DNA of 64,000 nt, taken from positions 124,001 to 188,000 of the forward strand of contig JAUXYP010000001.1 in assembly GCA_030694265.1 (NCBI GenBank). Direction: 5' to 3'. The notes beneath the pieces were generated by a model. That model saw only the letters and a list, made by a program, of their open reading frames with translations. It was not told the DNA's origin and did no database searches. This document shows positions 38,001 to 49,737 of the stretch, one piece after another. Source of the DNA: Sulfuricurvum sp. (GTDB taxonomy: Bacteria > Campylobacterota > Campylobacteria > Campylobacterales > Sulfurimonadaceae). Made by a program: the position numbers and the translations under genes. How positions within the stretch are numbered: position 1 is the first letter of the stretch; each line of letters begins with the position of its first letter.

Positions 38001-38774
38001 GTGGCGTTTAAATCCCTACTTTCTCCTCTAGCTTTGTTGGCAACTTTATGGTTGTCTGTTCCTGTGTCTGCAGCTCAAAGCATTCCTGTATTGTGTTATC
38101 ACCGTTGCGGTGCTGAAGTGACTGATTCGATGACCATTCATACGAAAGATTTTGCTGAACAGCTTGGTTGGTTGATCAAAAATGGTTATACGGTGATCAC
38201 GTTGGACACTGCGGCACGTTATATTAAAGGGGAAATAAAATCAATCCCTGTGAAGTCAATTGTTATCACCGCAGATGATGGACATAAAAGCGTTTATAGT
38301 GATATGGCACCAATCATTAAAAAGTATAAAGTTCCTGTGACACTTTTCATTTATCCAAGTGCCATTTCAAACGCCAAGTACGCAATGACGTGGGATCAGT
38401 TACGTGAACTCGAAGCCACAAAGTTGTTTCATGTAGAATCGCATACCTATTGGCATCCAAATTTCAAGCGTGAAAAGAAAGCCCTTTCACCGCAAGAGTA
38501 TGTACAATCGGTGCATGCGCAATTGTATAAATCCAAAGCAACGTTAGAGAAAAAAATGGGTCACGGTATCAAATACTTGGCATGGCCGTTTGGTATTTAC
38601 GATAAAGATTTGTTAGTCAAAGCAAAAGAAGCCGGATACGATATGGCCTTTTCGATCGATAACCATCATATGAAAGTAGGCATTGATAATATGGCGCAAC
38701 CGCGTTATATGATTATTGATGGTTATAATTTAAAGCGATTGGAATCCATCAGTAGTGGGAAAGAGGATAAGTAA
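38001..38774 (+). CDS. Secreted polysaccharide deacetylase
   Basis: 257 aa from a GTG at 38001, which places a signal peptide (about 1-25, LLATLWLSVPVSAAQ) at the N-terminus and fits the promoter at 37959; no strong ribosome site is seen. NodB-type motifs: VITADDGHKSVY with the metal Asp pair, VESHTYWHPNF with the two His, and AWPFGIYD with the Pro of motif 3. It probably removes acetyl groups from a surface or cell-wall glycan. The next gene has its own promoter. Confidence 0.82.
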   Translation: MAFKSLLSPLALLATLWLSVPVSAAQSIPVLCYHRCGAEVTDSMTIHTKDFAEQLGWLIKNGYTVITLDTAARYIKGEIKSIPVKSIVITADDGHKSVYSDMAPIIKKYKVPVTLFIYPSAISNAKYAMTWDQLRELEATKLFHVESHTYWHPNFKREKKALSPQEYVQSVHAQLYKSKATLEKKMGHGIKYLAWPFGIYDKDLLVKAKEAGYDMAFSIDNHHMKVGIDNMAQPRYMIIDGYNLKRLESISSGKEDK

Positions 38775-38782
38775 AAAATCGC

Positions 38783-38810
38783 TATAATATGGGATTATTT
38801 ATCTCATATT
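38783..38810 (+). promoter_or_regulatory. Aminotransferase promoter with dyad
   Basis: TATAAT at 38783-38788 overlaps a 10-bp inverted repeat: AATATGGGAT (38786-38795) and ATCTCATATT (38801-38810) with a TATTT loop and one G-T pair. Lies 13-37 nt before the TTG at 38823; may be an operator or a leader hairpin. Confidence 0.45.
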
Positions 38811-38822
38811 AAAGATCGTCCT

Positions 38823-39962
38823 TTGCACTTTGAACCGTATCCTTTTGAAAAACTAACTTCCCTTCTAGAAGGGATTACCCCTAATGAAGCGTATTCACCC
38901 ATTGCGCTGACCATCGGTGAGCCGCAGTTTGATACTCCGGCTTTTATCCAAAAATCTCTTGCTAAACATTCCGAAGAACTTCGCCGTTACCCAAAAACAG
39001 CGGGTGAAGTGTATCTCAATGAGTCTATGCGCACCTTTGTCCAGAACCGTTTTGGTGTAGAATTAAAAGCCGACGAGCTAATCAGTTCGTTTGGAACCCG
39101 TGAAGTACTCTTTAACTTTCCTCAGTATTATCTGTTTGATAAAAAAGAGCCCGTAATGGCGTATACAAATCCATTTTATCAGATTTATGAGGGTGCGGCG
39201 ATTGCGTCACGCTCGAGAGTTATTCATCTCAATTTGACCCAGCAAAATGGATTTAAGCCTGTTGTGAATGAAGAAGAATTGGCACAATGTGATTTGGTGA
39301 TTCTCAATTTTCCGAATAATCCGACCGCTTCAGTATTGTCGATTGAAGAGTTGGGAATATGGGTCAAGCTTGCATTGAAACACGATTTTTGTCTCATTAA
39401 TGATGAGTGTTACAGTGAGATTTATACGGCTCAAAAGATTCCATCCCTCTTGGAAGCATCGGTGCATGTGGGGAATATCAGCTTTAAAAATGTACTTGTT
39501 ATCAACTCGATTTCAAAGCGCTCTTCAGCTCCGGGATTGCGCAGTGGATTTATTGCAGGGGATGCCGTAATATTAAAAGGTTATGCCCAATACCGTACCT
39601 ATGTCGGATGTGCGTCTCCGCTACCTCTACAAGCAGCTGCGGCGATGGCATGGGCGGATGATGAACACGTACAAGTGGCGCGTGATGTGTATGCAGACAA
39701 TTTTAAAGCAGCTCGTGAGATACTGGGAGTCCAAACATCGGATGCGACGTTTTATCTATGGCTCAAAGTTCCTGATGCGCTGGAATTTACCCAACGCCTC
39801 TATCGTAATTACAACGTAAAAGTTCTCCCAGGAGAGTTTTTGGCCCGTGCGGATCAACGAGGTGAAAACCCGGGTATCGGTTATATCCGTATCGCATTGG
39901 TAGAAGAAACAACTAAAACAATACAAGCGCTTATGCGACTTAAGGAGGCACTAAATGGATGA
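38823..39962 (+). CDS. PLP aminotransferase, probable succinyldiaminopimelate transaminase
   Basis: 379 aa class I/II aminotransferase. PLP Lys in NSISKRSSAPGLRSG at about residue 233; cofactor Asp in NFPNNPTAS/NDECYSE. The start MHFEPYPFEKL resembles the DapC-like enzymes of this phylum, and murC close by supports a role in peptidoglycan precursor (diaminopimelate) synthesis. Start is TTG at 38823 with a weak ribosome site; no ATG is near. Overlaps the next gene by 8 nt. Confidence 0.75.
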   Translation: MHFEPYPFEKLTSLLEGITPNEAYSPIALTIGEPQFDTPAFIQKSLAKHSEELRRYPKTAGEVYLNESMRTFVQNRFGVELKADELISSFGTREVLFNFPQYYLFDKKEPVMAYTNPFYQIYEGAAIASRSRVIHLNLTQQNGFKPVVNEEELAQCDLVILNFPNNPTASVLSIEELGIWVKLALKHDFCLINDECYSEIYTAQKIPSLLEASVHVGNISFKNVLVINSISKRSSAPGLRSGFIAGDAVILKGYAQYRTYVGCASPLPLQAAAAMAWADDEHVQVARDVYADNFKAAREILGVQTSDATFYLWLKVPDALEFTQRLYRNYNVKVLPGEFLARADQRGENPGIGYIRIALVEETTKTIQALMRLKEALNG

Positions 39963-40434
39963 ACTCAAGGAAAAGATTTATAACGCGCAAGCGGCAGGCG
40001 ATATAGCGGCACTGTATGTCCTCGAAGCGCAAGCACATGAAACATTTGATGATGATACCTTGATGGCCTATTATGCCAACATATTAGATTTAGCATTGGA
40101 ACGAATGACCAATGCTCTGGAAAATCTTGAGCGTCTTGATATGAGTGAGGTTCAGGATTTTGCTACTTTGAGAGCCTTATATGAGTATGCGATTGAACAT
40201 TACAGTACGGGAAGTGCCTATGATGCAAGCGCACTTTTTGAAGTTATTGGCGGACTAAGCAAAGATGAACCGTTTAACGAGGCGATGAAAATGCATCGTG
40301 CGGCATGTGATGCAAAAATCCCGTTTGATGATTTTATCGATGAATACGTGGATATGAAGGCGACACAGGAAAGCGGAAGCTTTTACATTAATGAGTTTAA
40401 AAAATGCATTGAAACAGCAGGAGAGACAGCATGA
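39955..40434 (+). CDS. Helical acidic protein of unknown function
   Basis: 159 aa, strongly acidic, no membrane or signal segment. Predicted all-helical with TPR-like spacing (AGDIAALYVLEAQAHE, then IHH-type helices). Preceded by AAGGAGG. Overlaps both the aminotransferase and murC by 8 and 4 nt, so it is translated with them. I recognise no family; it may be a cytoplasmic partner of a neighbour. Confidence 0.65.
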   Translation: MDELKEKIYNAQAAGDIAALYVLEAQAHETFDDDTLMAYYANILDLALERMTNALENLERLDMSEVQDFATLRALYEYAIEHYSTGSAYDASALFEVIGGLSKDEPFNEAMKMHRAACDAKIPFDDFIDEYVDMKATQESGSFYINEFKKCIETAGETA

Positions 40435-41741
40435 AGATTCACTTTATCGGGATCGGTGGAATCGGTATTTCAGGTCTTGCAAAATACATGCGTTTCAGCG
40501 GTCATGACGTCAGCGGATCAGACATGAAAGAGACCCATATCACCGAATTGTTGCGTAAGCGTGGAATTACGGTGAATATCGGGCATGATGCGTCCAATAT
40601 TCCTGAGGGGTGTGAACTTATTATTCACTCAGCGATCATCAAACCGACCAATGCTGAAATCGTTGAAGCACATCGCCGTGGGATAGAAGTGCTCCACCGT
40701 CGTGATGCGCTGTTGAAAATATTGAGCGAGAAAAAAGTCTATGCCGTGTGCGGTGCCCATGGCAAAAGTACGACGACGGCAATTTTGGCGGCGATAATGG
40801 ATGGAAGTGCGATTATCGGTGCGGAGTCCAAAGGGTTTGGTTCCAATGTTCGATACGACGGAAGTACCGATGTATTGCTCTTTGAAGCGGATGAGAGCGA
40901 TGGAAGCTTTTTGAATTCCAATCCGTATTGTTCTATTGTTACCAATGCTGAACCGGAACATATGGAGTACTACAACTACAACATTGACGATTTCCACAAT
41001 GCGTATCGCCGTTTTATCGAAATGGGAAGCGTACGGGTGATCAATGCCGAAGATCCTTTTATGGCGACCTTGACATGTGATGCGCTTCGGCTGTATCCAA
41101 GTACGGATATTACCAACATCACCTATACCTTGATCGATGATGAACCCTATACCCGTTTCCACCTCAAAGGGTTTGGTGAATTTGAAGTATGGGGATTTGG
41201 AGAGCACATTGCCATGGATGCGTCACTGGCAATTATGGCAGCGGCACAGACGATGAGTATTGCTTCTATTCGTGTCCATTTGCTCAATTTCCGTGGGATT
41301 AAAAAGCGTTTTGATGTGATTTTCAAAGGAAGTGATCGTGTCATTATCGACGATTACGCTCATCACCCCACCGAGATTAAAGCAACGATGCAGTCGTTAA
41401 CAACCTATGCAAAGCTTAAAGAATTTGACCGCGTTGTCGCGGTTTGGCAACCGCATAAGTACTCTCGTACCATTGATAACTTGCAAGCATTTGTCGAGTG
41501 CTTTGAGGGTGTAGACGAGCTGGTTATCTTGCCGGTATGGGCTGCGAGTGAAGAACATCGTGATATCGATTTTGCAAGTGAATTTTCCCGTTATAATCTT
41601 ATTTTGGCGGATAGCCTTCATCGTGAAGGAGATACGATCCAAGTCATTGTTGGTAATGAGGTTTTCAAGACATACGATAAGGGCTTAATTGTTGGTTTTG
41701 GAGCAGGGGATTTGACGTATCAATTGCGGGGAACTAAGTAA
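40431..41741 (+). CDS. murC: UDP-N-acetylmuramate--L-alanine ligase
   Basis: 436 aa. N-terminal Rossmann start HFIGIGGIGISGLAKY, Mur ligase ATP loop GAHGKSTTT at about residues 105-113, DDYAHHPTEIKATM near 305, and the C-terminal domain. Adds L-Ala to UDP-MurNAc as the first amino acid of the stem peptide. ATGA overlap with the preceding gene. Confidence 0.97.
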   Translation: MKIHFIGIGGIGISGLAKYMRFSGHDVSGSDMKETHITELLRKRGITVNIGHDASNIPEGCELIIHSAIIKPTNAEIVEAHRRGIEVLHRRDALLKILSEKKVYAVCGAHGKSTTTAILAAIMDGSAIIGAESKGFGSNVRYDGSTDVLLFEADESDGSFLNSNPYCSIVTNAEPEHMEYYNYNIDDFHNAYRRFIEMGSVRVINAEDPFMATLTCDALRLYPSTDITNITYTLIDDEPYTRFHLKGFGEFEVWGFGEHIAMDASLAIMAAAQTMSIASIRVHLLNFRGIKKRFDVIFKGSDRVIIDDYAHHPTEIKATMQSLTTYAKLKEFDRVVAVWQPHKYSRTIDNLQAFVECFEGVDELVILPVWAASEEHRDIDFASEFSRYNLILADSLHREGDTIQVIVGNEVFKTYDKGLIVGFGAGDLTYQLRGTK

Positions 41742-41744
41742 AAG

Positions 41745-42074
41745 ATGGGATATTTGCTTTGGTTTAGTATTGTTATCATTGTTTTTATTTGGATGTACTA
41801 CTTTACCTCATTGACCTTTCGCCAGAAAGGGCTTATTCTCTTACTATTGACATTGGTGATTGCCAATGCCGTTCTTTATAATATTATGAAAGACTTAGAA
41901 AGCAAACATATCAATGATATGCAGCTTAAATACACAAATGGCGAAACACTGCTATGCAAGGGAATAAAAGTTGATCGTAAAGGGTTTAGCTACAGTGTAG
42001 GAACACAAAGTTTTATCGGTAATCAAGACTCTCGTTATCCCAATCAAATTTTTAGTGCGTCAGAGTGTCGATGA
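41745..42074 (+). CDS. Small membrane protein upstream of mutS2
   Basis: 109 aa. Two membrane helices at about residues 3-22 and 29-45, then a soluble tail with one Cys in NGETLLCKGIKV and another near the end. No family recognised. Ends in ATGA shared with the mutS2 ATG. Starts 3 nt after murC. Confidence 0.68.
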   Translation: MGYLLWFSIVIIVFIWMYYFTSLTFRQKGLILLLLTLVIANAVLYNIMKDLESKHINDMQLKYTNGETLLCKGIKVDRKGFSYSVGTQSFIGNQDSRYPNQIFSASECR

Positions 42075-44290
42075 GTCATCTTTCTGCCAATCTTTCCGAG
42101 CTTTTTGGCAAGCTCGATCTCATTGCTCATCTCGCTGAGCTAGAACAGTTTTTTGCCCGTTCCCAAAATGTGGCCATTCCCGGAGATCAGGAACGCCACT
42201 ATCGGTATATTCAAGCATTGGATTTATTGGAATTCAAAGCGCCTCTAAAAAGTATTGCATTTGAAACCATCATCAATCATCTCAAAAAGCAGGGTGTTTT
42301 GCGCTTTGAAGATATGTTTGAGCTTATCAAAGTAGTCCGCTATTTTCGTACCCTTCGTAATAGGGAATTCGCAGGTCTGATCGGTGAATGGATGGAGACG
42401 ATCCAAATCCCAGAACCGTTTAGTGAGATTGACGACTATTTTGATGAGACGGGTAAATTTATCGAATCACGCGATGAAGAATTGTTTAAAATTTCCCAAC
42501 GGATTAAGACGATTAAATCGGACATCAATGAGTCGATGAAACGGCTTTTATACACGCAAAAACTCACCCCTTATCTCGTTGATACCCAAGTACACTATAT
42601 CAACGACGAAGAGTGTCTTCTTCTGCGTGGCGGATTCAATCATGTATTCAAAGGTGCGGTGATCGGTCGTACTGCGGCAGGATTTTTCTACGTTGCTCCC
42701 GATGCGATTTTACGCTCCAAAGAACAACTGCGCCATGTGATGCAAGACCGTGAAGCAAAGCTCTATGAATACGCCAAGCGTTTTTCCTCCAAACTCTCAC
42801 CGCTAACACCGTTTATCGGATTTATCGACCGTGAGTTTGAACGATTTGACCATTATCAAGCGCGTGTTTTGTTTGCGAGATCAAAAGGGTACGCAATCCT
42901 CAAACCGCAAAGCGACAACAAAATCATTCTCGAAGAGTTCTCTCATCCAGCCTTGCATAAACCCAAGCCGGTCAGTGTGGAGTTTCGAGGAAATTTGTTG
43001 ATGATTACAGGGGTCAATGCGGGTGGTAAAACGATGCTGCTCAAATCGATTCTCAGTGCGTGTGCGATGGCCAAATATCTCATCCCGATGAAACTCAATG
43101 CTCACAAATCCCACATCGGCGGATTCAAGCGCATAGAAGCCGTGATCGATGATCCCCAGAATGTGGGCAATGACATTTCGACCTTTGCGGGACGGATGGT
43201 GCAGTTTAGCCATCTGTTTGAACACAAAAATGCCCTTGTCGGGGTTGATGAGATCGAGTTAGGGACGGACAGCGACGAGGCGGCGGCTCTTTTTGCCGTG
43301 GTGCTCGATGAGCTAATTAAACGGGGGCAAAAGATCATCGTAACGACGCATCATAAACGCCTTGCTGCCTTGATGGCCGATCGTGATGACGTAGAACTTC
43401 TGGCGGCTATTTATGATGAAGAACACCGCGTTCCGACGTATGAGTTTTTACATGGTGTGATCGGGAAAAGCTATGCATTCGAGACAGCATCACGCTACGG
43501 TATCAATCCCAATATTATCAGTCGTGCCAAAGTACTGTACGGGGAAAATCACGAAAAACTCAATATCCTCATAGAGCGGGGAAGTGAACTCGAACGTGCG
43601 CTCAAAGCGAAAAACAAAGAGGTCGATGAGCGTTTGGAGTCATTACGTGCGCAAGAAAATGGACTCAAAGAGGCACGTGAAAACCTGCGCAGTGAGCTGG
43701 ATGCCGAAAAGAATCGCCTACGTATGTTGTACGATGCGGCAACCAATGAAGCCAAAGAAGCGGCACGCGGGATGGATATGGCAGCGATTCATCGTCAGCT
43801 AAACAAAGCAGCTGCGATGATCCCCAAAGATCAACCGCTCAAAATCTCTGAACCCGAACCAATTGTTTTTACGGTAGGACAAACGGTAAAATACCGCAAC
43901 CAGCGCGCCACTATCGTGAGTATTGGTAACAAAGATGCGATGATCGAGGTGGAGGGGATGCGTTTGAGAGTCAAACTCTTCGATCTCAAGCCCTCAGGCA
44001 ATCTACCCAAAAAAGTCAAAACAACCCATACCGCTCAAATCGAGCAAAAAAGTGGACTGAAGCTTGACCTGCATGGTCTGAGAGGCGAGGAAGCATGTGA
44101 GCGTATGGACAAGTTTCTCTCCGATGCACTTTTACAGGGGTTTGATGAGGTGATCATCTATCATGGGATCGGGACGGGGAAACTCTCCTATGCCGTCAAA
44201 GAGTTCTTAAAAGCCCATCCGAGTGTCAAAAGCTTTACCGATGCTCCTCAGCATCTTGGGGGATTTGGGGCGAAAATTGTTCGTTTGTGA
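42071..44290 (+). CDS. mutS2: MutS2 DNA-binding ATPase
   Basis: 739 aa from the ATG at 42071, which overlaps the previous stop; a GTG at 42065 is possible. Walker A GVNAGGKTML at about residue 315, VDEIELGTDSDEAAALF (Walker B and signature), long coiled coil about 490-580, and a C-terminal Smr nuclease domain with LDLHGLRGEEAC and HGIGTGKL. No mismatch-recognition domain, as in MutS2. It suppresses recombination and, in some bacteria, rescues collided ribosomes. Confidence 0.93.
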   Translation: MSHLSANLSELFGKLDLIAHLAELEQFFARSQNVAIPGDQERHYRYIQALDLLEFKAPLKSIAFETIINHLKKQGVLRFEDMFELIKVVRYFRTLRNREFAGLIGEWMETIQIPEPFSEIDDYFDETGKFIESRDEELFKISQRIKTIKSDINESMKRLLYTQKLTPYLVDTQVHYINDEECLLLRGGFNHVFKGAVIGRTAAGFFYVAPDAILRSKEQLRHVMQDREAKLYEYAKRFSSKLSPLTPFIGFIDREFERFDHYQARVLFARSKGYAILKPQSDNKIILEEFSHPALHKPKPVSVEFRGNLLMITGVNAGGKTMLLKSILSACAMAKYLIPMKLNAHKSHIGGFKRIEAVIDDPQNVGNDISTFAGRMVQFSHLFEHKNALVGVDEIELGTDSDEAAALFAVVLDELIKRGQKIIVTTHHKRLAALMADRDDVELLAAIYDEEHRVPTYEFLHGVIGKSYAFETASRYGINPNIISRAKVLYGENHEKLNILIERGSELERALKAKNKEVDERLESLRAQENGLKEARENLRSELDAEKNRLRMLYDAATNEAKEAARGMDMAAIHRQLNKAAAMIPKDQPLKISEPEPIVFTVGQTVKYRNQRATIVSIGNKDAMIEVEGMRLRVKLFDLKPSGNLPKKVKTTHTAQIEQKSGLKLDLHGLRGEEACERMDKFLSDALLQGFDEVIIYHGIGTGKLSYAVKEFLKAHPSVKSFTDAPQHLGGFGAKIVRL

Positions 44291-44310
44291 GAATATTATT
44301 TAAAAAGTAG

Positions 44311-44330
44311 TATAATTCTTTAAAGAATTA
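44311..44330 (+). promoter_or_regulatory. Toxin-antitoxin promoter with perfect 18-bp palindrome
   Basis: TATAAT at 44311-44316 overlaps the palindrome TAATTCTTTAAAGAATTA at 44313-44330, two exact 9-base halves without a spacer. It lies 16 nt before the antitoxin ATG. YefM/Phd antitoxins repress their own promoter by binding such dyads, so this is the likely operator. Confidence 0.7.
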
Positions 44331-44345
44331 CTTAAAGGATTGATC

Positions 44346-44636
44346 ATGATTGCATACAGTCGTGAAGAGATGGTGTCGGTTACCGATCTCCTTAAAACAT
44401 TACGTCAGACATTGGATAAAATTTCCCATCACAGTGTTGAGAAAATTGCTGTGATGAAGAATAACCGTCCTGAAGCGGTCATGCTCAGTATTGATGAATA
44501 CGAGCGGATAAAAGAATTAGCAGATATGGCAGAGCGTGTCGGGTTATCGGAATTACTCCGTGAACGTAAAGAGGCTCCAAAAGAGTCCTATATCCCATTT
44601 AATGATGTAATGGCAAAAGCGGGCATTACCCTCTAA
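44346..44636 (+). CDS. YefM/Phd-type antitoxin
   Basis: 96 aa from the ATG at 44346, preceded by AAAGGAT; a TTG at 44340 is possible. N-terminal DNA-binding domain EEMVSVTDLLKTLRQTL and the family pattern EKIAVMKNNRPEAVMLSIDEYERI, followed by a C-terminal toxin-binding tail (RKEAPKES...). Represses its own promoter and neutralises the toxin encoded next. TAATG overlap with the toxin gene. Confidence 0.88.
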   Translation: MIAYSREEMVSVTDLLKTLRQTLDKISHHSVEKIAVMKNNRPEAVMLSIDEYERIKELADMAERVGLSELLRERKEAPKESYIPFNDVMAKAGITL

Positions 44637-44944
44637 TGGCGTACACGCTCAAATTTCATCCTGAAGCCCAAAAAGAGTTTCTAGAGTTGGATAATGGAGT
44701 TCGTGAGCGCGTTGCTAAACAGCTTGTGAAAATTTCTATTTCTCCTGAGTTAGGAGAGAATTTAGGAAATAAAAATGGGATTGATCTCTCGGGGTATCGA
44801 AAGATGTATGCTGAAAAAAAGAAGATTCGTATTGTCTATGAAGTAATCGAAGAGGAAATTTTGATTCATATCATGGCGATAGGAGCACGGGACGATATGA
44901 CCGTTTATAAAATGGCATTGAAGCGGTTGAAGGAAATAAAGTGA
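44636..44944 (+). CDS. RelE/ParE-type toxin
   Basis: 102 aa. Typical start LKFHPEAQKEFLELDNGVRERV and core YRKMYAEKKKIRIVYEV, ILIHIMAIGARDD. RelE-type toxins cut mRNA on the ribosome, ParE-types poison gyrase; the HIMAIGARDD end and the partner antitoxin favour the RelE side. Basic, as expected for an RNA-binding toxin. Stop overlaps the following GTG (GTGA). Confidence 0.85.
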   Translation: MAYTLKFHPEAQKEFLELDNGVRERVAKQLVKISISPELGENLGNKNGIDLSGYRKMYAEKKKIRIVYEVIEEEILIHIMAIGARDDMTVYKMALKRLKEIK

Positions 44945-45417
44945 GCCAATTACCTATCCAGTGGAAAGAAGTCACCAGAGTAGAAAAATTTATGGATGAT
45001 GAGGATGAAATCAACGTTCTCCATCATGTCATATATGATGAGAGTGGTACAGAGATTTTTTGGCACGATTCAATCATTTATGAGGCTATTATGAGCCGAT
45101 TTTTTCGACGTTATCCTGATACTGTTTTGGACTTGAAGATTGATTTTAAAGCGGGTATCCATTGGAGTAAACAAATTTCGAATGCGTTAATTTTGGCTCA
45201 GATGGTTAAACATATCTTTAACGAAGAAACGGAAGCACCATTTTCCCATGGTTACGCAGAAGAGGAGTGGGGAAAATCATATCTTAATTTGCTATATGGT
45301 GAATCGGAAAAACTTTTTTTCGATAATGTATGTCGTGTGATGGAACATTTAGAATTTGATTTGACGAAATTTAAAGCGTGGTTGATACCAAATTATGATG
45401 AGGACGAAGAAGAATGA
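44941..45417 (+). CDS. Unknown 158-aa protein in the toxin-antitoxin operon
   Basis: 158 aa, GTG start overlapping the toxin stop. Acidic, with W and H motifs (EIFWHDSIIYEAIMSRFFRR; WSKQISNALILAQMVKHIF) and an acidic tail NYDEDEEE. No recognised domain or membrane segment. Because it is coupled to the toxin gene it may belong to the module, for example as an immunity or effector partner of the HNH nuclease that follows 9 nt downstream. Function not inferred further. Confidence 0.65.
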   Translation: MSQLPIQWKEVTRVEKFMDDEDEINVLHHVIYDESGTEIFWHDSIIYEAIMSRFFRRYPDTVLDLKIDFKAGIHWSKQISNALILAQMVKHIFNEETEAPFSHGYAEEEWGKSYLNLLYGESEKLFFDNVCRVMEHLEFDLTKFKAWLIPNYDEDEEE

Positions 45418-45426
45418 GGTTTTCTA

Positions 45427-45741
45427 ATGGCAAATAATTGGAACATACCTGCTTTGTTAGAAAAAGAAATTAGAGAAAGAGACAGAAAGTGCGTTTATTG
45501 TAGTACTGAATTTACACCTGCTAAAGTTTCCAAAAAAACAGCAGCGAGTTGGGAACATATCATCAATGATGCAAAAATTATTACCCGAGAAAATATTGCG
45601 CTGTGTTGTTGTGGATGCAATGCAAGTAAAGGACAAAAACAACTTTCGCTCTGGCTACAAACACCCTATTGTCAAGAACGGGGTATAAGTCCTGAAACAG
45701 TCTCACCGATTATCAAGCAAGCAATACAAAATGGACAATAA
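45427..45741 (+). CDS. HNH nuclease
   Basis: 104 aa. Zinc pairs CVYCSTEF and CCCGCNASKG bracket the HNH core AASWEHIIND ... RENIALCC, with His in WEH and the typical NASKG ending of the finger. The rest of the protein is short, so it is a stand-alone HNH domain. Could act as a homing-like or defence endonuclease; target unknown. Ends 3 nt before ligA. Confidence 0.82.
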   Translation: MANNWNIPALLEKEIRERDRKCVYCSTEFTPAKVSKKTAASWEHIINDAKIITRENIALCCCGCNASKGQKQLSLWLQTPYCQERGISPETVSPIIKQAIQNGQ

Positions 45742-48390
<2,649 letters not shown>

Positions 48391-48410
<20 letters not shown>

Positions 48411-49218
48411 AGCCATCGCCATCGGCGGATTTGACGGGATGCATATAGGGCATCAACAACTGTTTAATCAATTGGGTGAACACGGGGCGATTGTTGTTAT
48501 CGAAACAGGCTATGCCAATCTGACTCCCGGATGTGAGCGGGAAAAATATACCCATTATCCGATTTTTTACTATCCGCTTGATGAGATTCGTCATTTGGAG
48601 GGCGAAGAGTTTGTGTCACATCTGCTGACGCAATTCCCCCGTTTAAAGAAGATCGTGGTGGGTTATGATTTTCATTTTGGGAAAGACAGGCGTTATTCCC
48701 ATCAGGATCTAAAGGGTTTTTTTGCTGGTGTTGTGTGTGTCATCGAGCAAGTGACGATTGACAATGACTCTGTACATTCTCATAAGATCAGAGCAAAACT
48801 GCAAATCGGGGATATCCATGGAGCTAACCGTTTTTTAGGTCATAATTATTGTATTAGCGGAAACGTGATCAAGGGGCAGGGGATTGGAAAAAAAGAGCTG
48901 GTTCCTACTCTCAATTTGGAGTGCAAAGGATTTTTAGTTCCCCAAGAAGGTGTATATGCTACTTTGACGCGCATTGATGATGAAGAACATTATCATCCAT
49001 CCGTTGCTTTTATGGGACATCGGGTCTGTACCGATGGCTCGTATGCGATAGAGAGTCATATCTTGGACACGAATATACAGAGTGTTCAGAGGGCAACGAT
49101 TTGTTTTGTTCGATTTTTACGTAAAAATCAAAAATATGAGACCTTGGAGTTGCTCAAAAAAGCGATCCAAACCGATATTTCAGATGCAAAAAAAGAACTT
49201 TGTCATTTAAGTTTATAG
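48391..49218 (+). CDS. ribF: Bifunctional riboflavin kinase/FAD synthetase
   Basis: 275 aa, slightly shorter than the usual 300 or so. N-terminal adenylyltransferase loop GGFDGMHIGHQQLF, GYDFHFGKDR (ATP site), and a C-terminal flavokinase domain with GQGIGKKELVPTLNLE where the metal-binding Thr-Asn motif is PTLNLE. It makes FMN and FAD. Starts within tlyA. Confidence 0.92.
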
Positions 49219-49245
49219 GGATATTTCTTCAGTTGGTAAGAGCCT

Positions 49246-49275
49246 CATTTTTTTCTCATTAAATTGGCATACAAT
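49246..49275 (+). promoter_or_regulatory. Cytochrome c promoter box (copy 1 of a shared 30-bp box)
   Basis: A T-run, CTCATT, AATTGG and -10 TACAAT (49270-49275), 30 nt before the start at 49305. 26 of its 30 bases are identical to 56319-56348, upstream of the DUF1104-like gene. GGAGG follows in both. Suggests common regulation. Confidence 0.6.
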
Positions 49276-49304
49276 CTTTGCATATAAAAGTTGGAGGTTT
49301 TTGA

Positions 49305-49727
49305 ATGAAAACACGTGAATTATTAGTGATTGGTTTCGCATCATTGTTATTGTCAAGTTACTGCAGCGCAAAAGAGTTGGAAACACCCAGTATGATTTAC
49401 AAGAATAATTGTGCAGCTTGTCACGGTGAGAGAGCTGACGGGATTAAAAAACTCACAGGGGTATCGGGTATAACGACGAAGCAAAGAGCTGCCCTTGATG
49501 TGGCATCGAAAGGACAAGCTTACGTATGTGGCGTGCCGTTGAACACGTTAACTCAAGCAGAACTTGTACGTAAATTAAAAGATATCAGAAACAAAAATTT
49601 TGACGGCAAGTCGTATCACGCTGTGATGAATAGAAATATGAAGAAAGTCGAAGAGTGTGAAGGCAAGGTTACCGATGAAAAGATGGCCAACTACATTTAT
49701 ACGACTTTCGGTTTTGGCAGCAAATAG
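49305..49727 (+). CDS. Secreted monoheme cytochrome c
   Basis: 140 aa. Signal peptide 1-22. One heme motif CAACH at about residues 37-41; a Met in the ALDVASKG region or MNRNMKK near 107 could be the axial ligand. Two further Cys, in YVCGVPL and VEECEGK, could form a disulfide. It is a small periplasmic electron carrier. Followed by a hairpin, and 154 nt later by atpB. Confidence 0.85.
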   Translation: MKTRELLVIGFASLLLSSYCSAKELETPSMIYKNNCAACHGERADGIKKLTGVSGITTKQRAALDVASKGQAYVCGVPLNTLTQAELVRKLKDIRNKNFDGKSYHAVMNRNMKKVEECEGKVTDEKMANYIYTTFGFGSK

Positions 49728-49737
49728 TTCTTTACTC

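Noticed and set aside
40629-41207. Minus-strand frame of 192 codons
   Set aside because: Antisense shadow of murC; His/Arg/Ile-rich reading without start signals.
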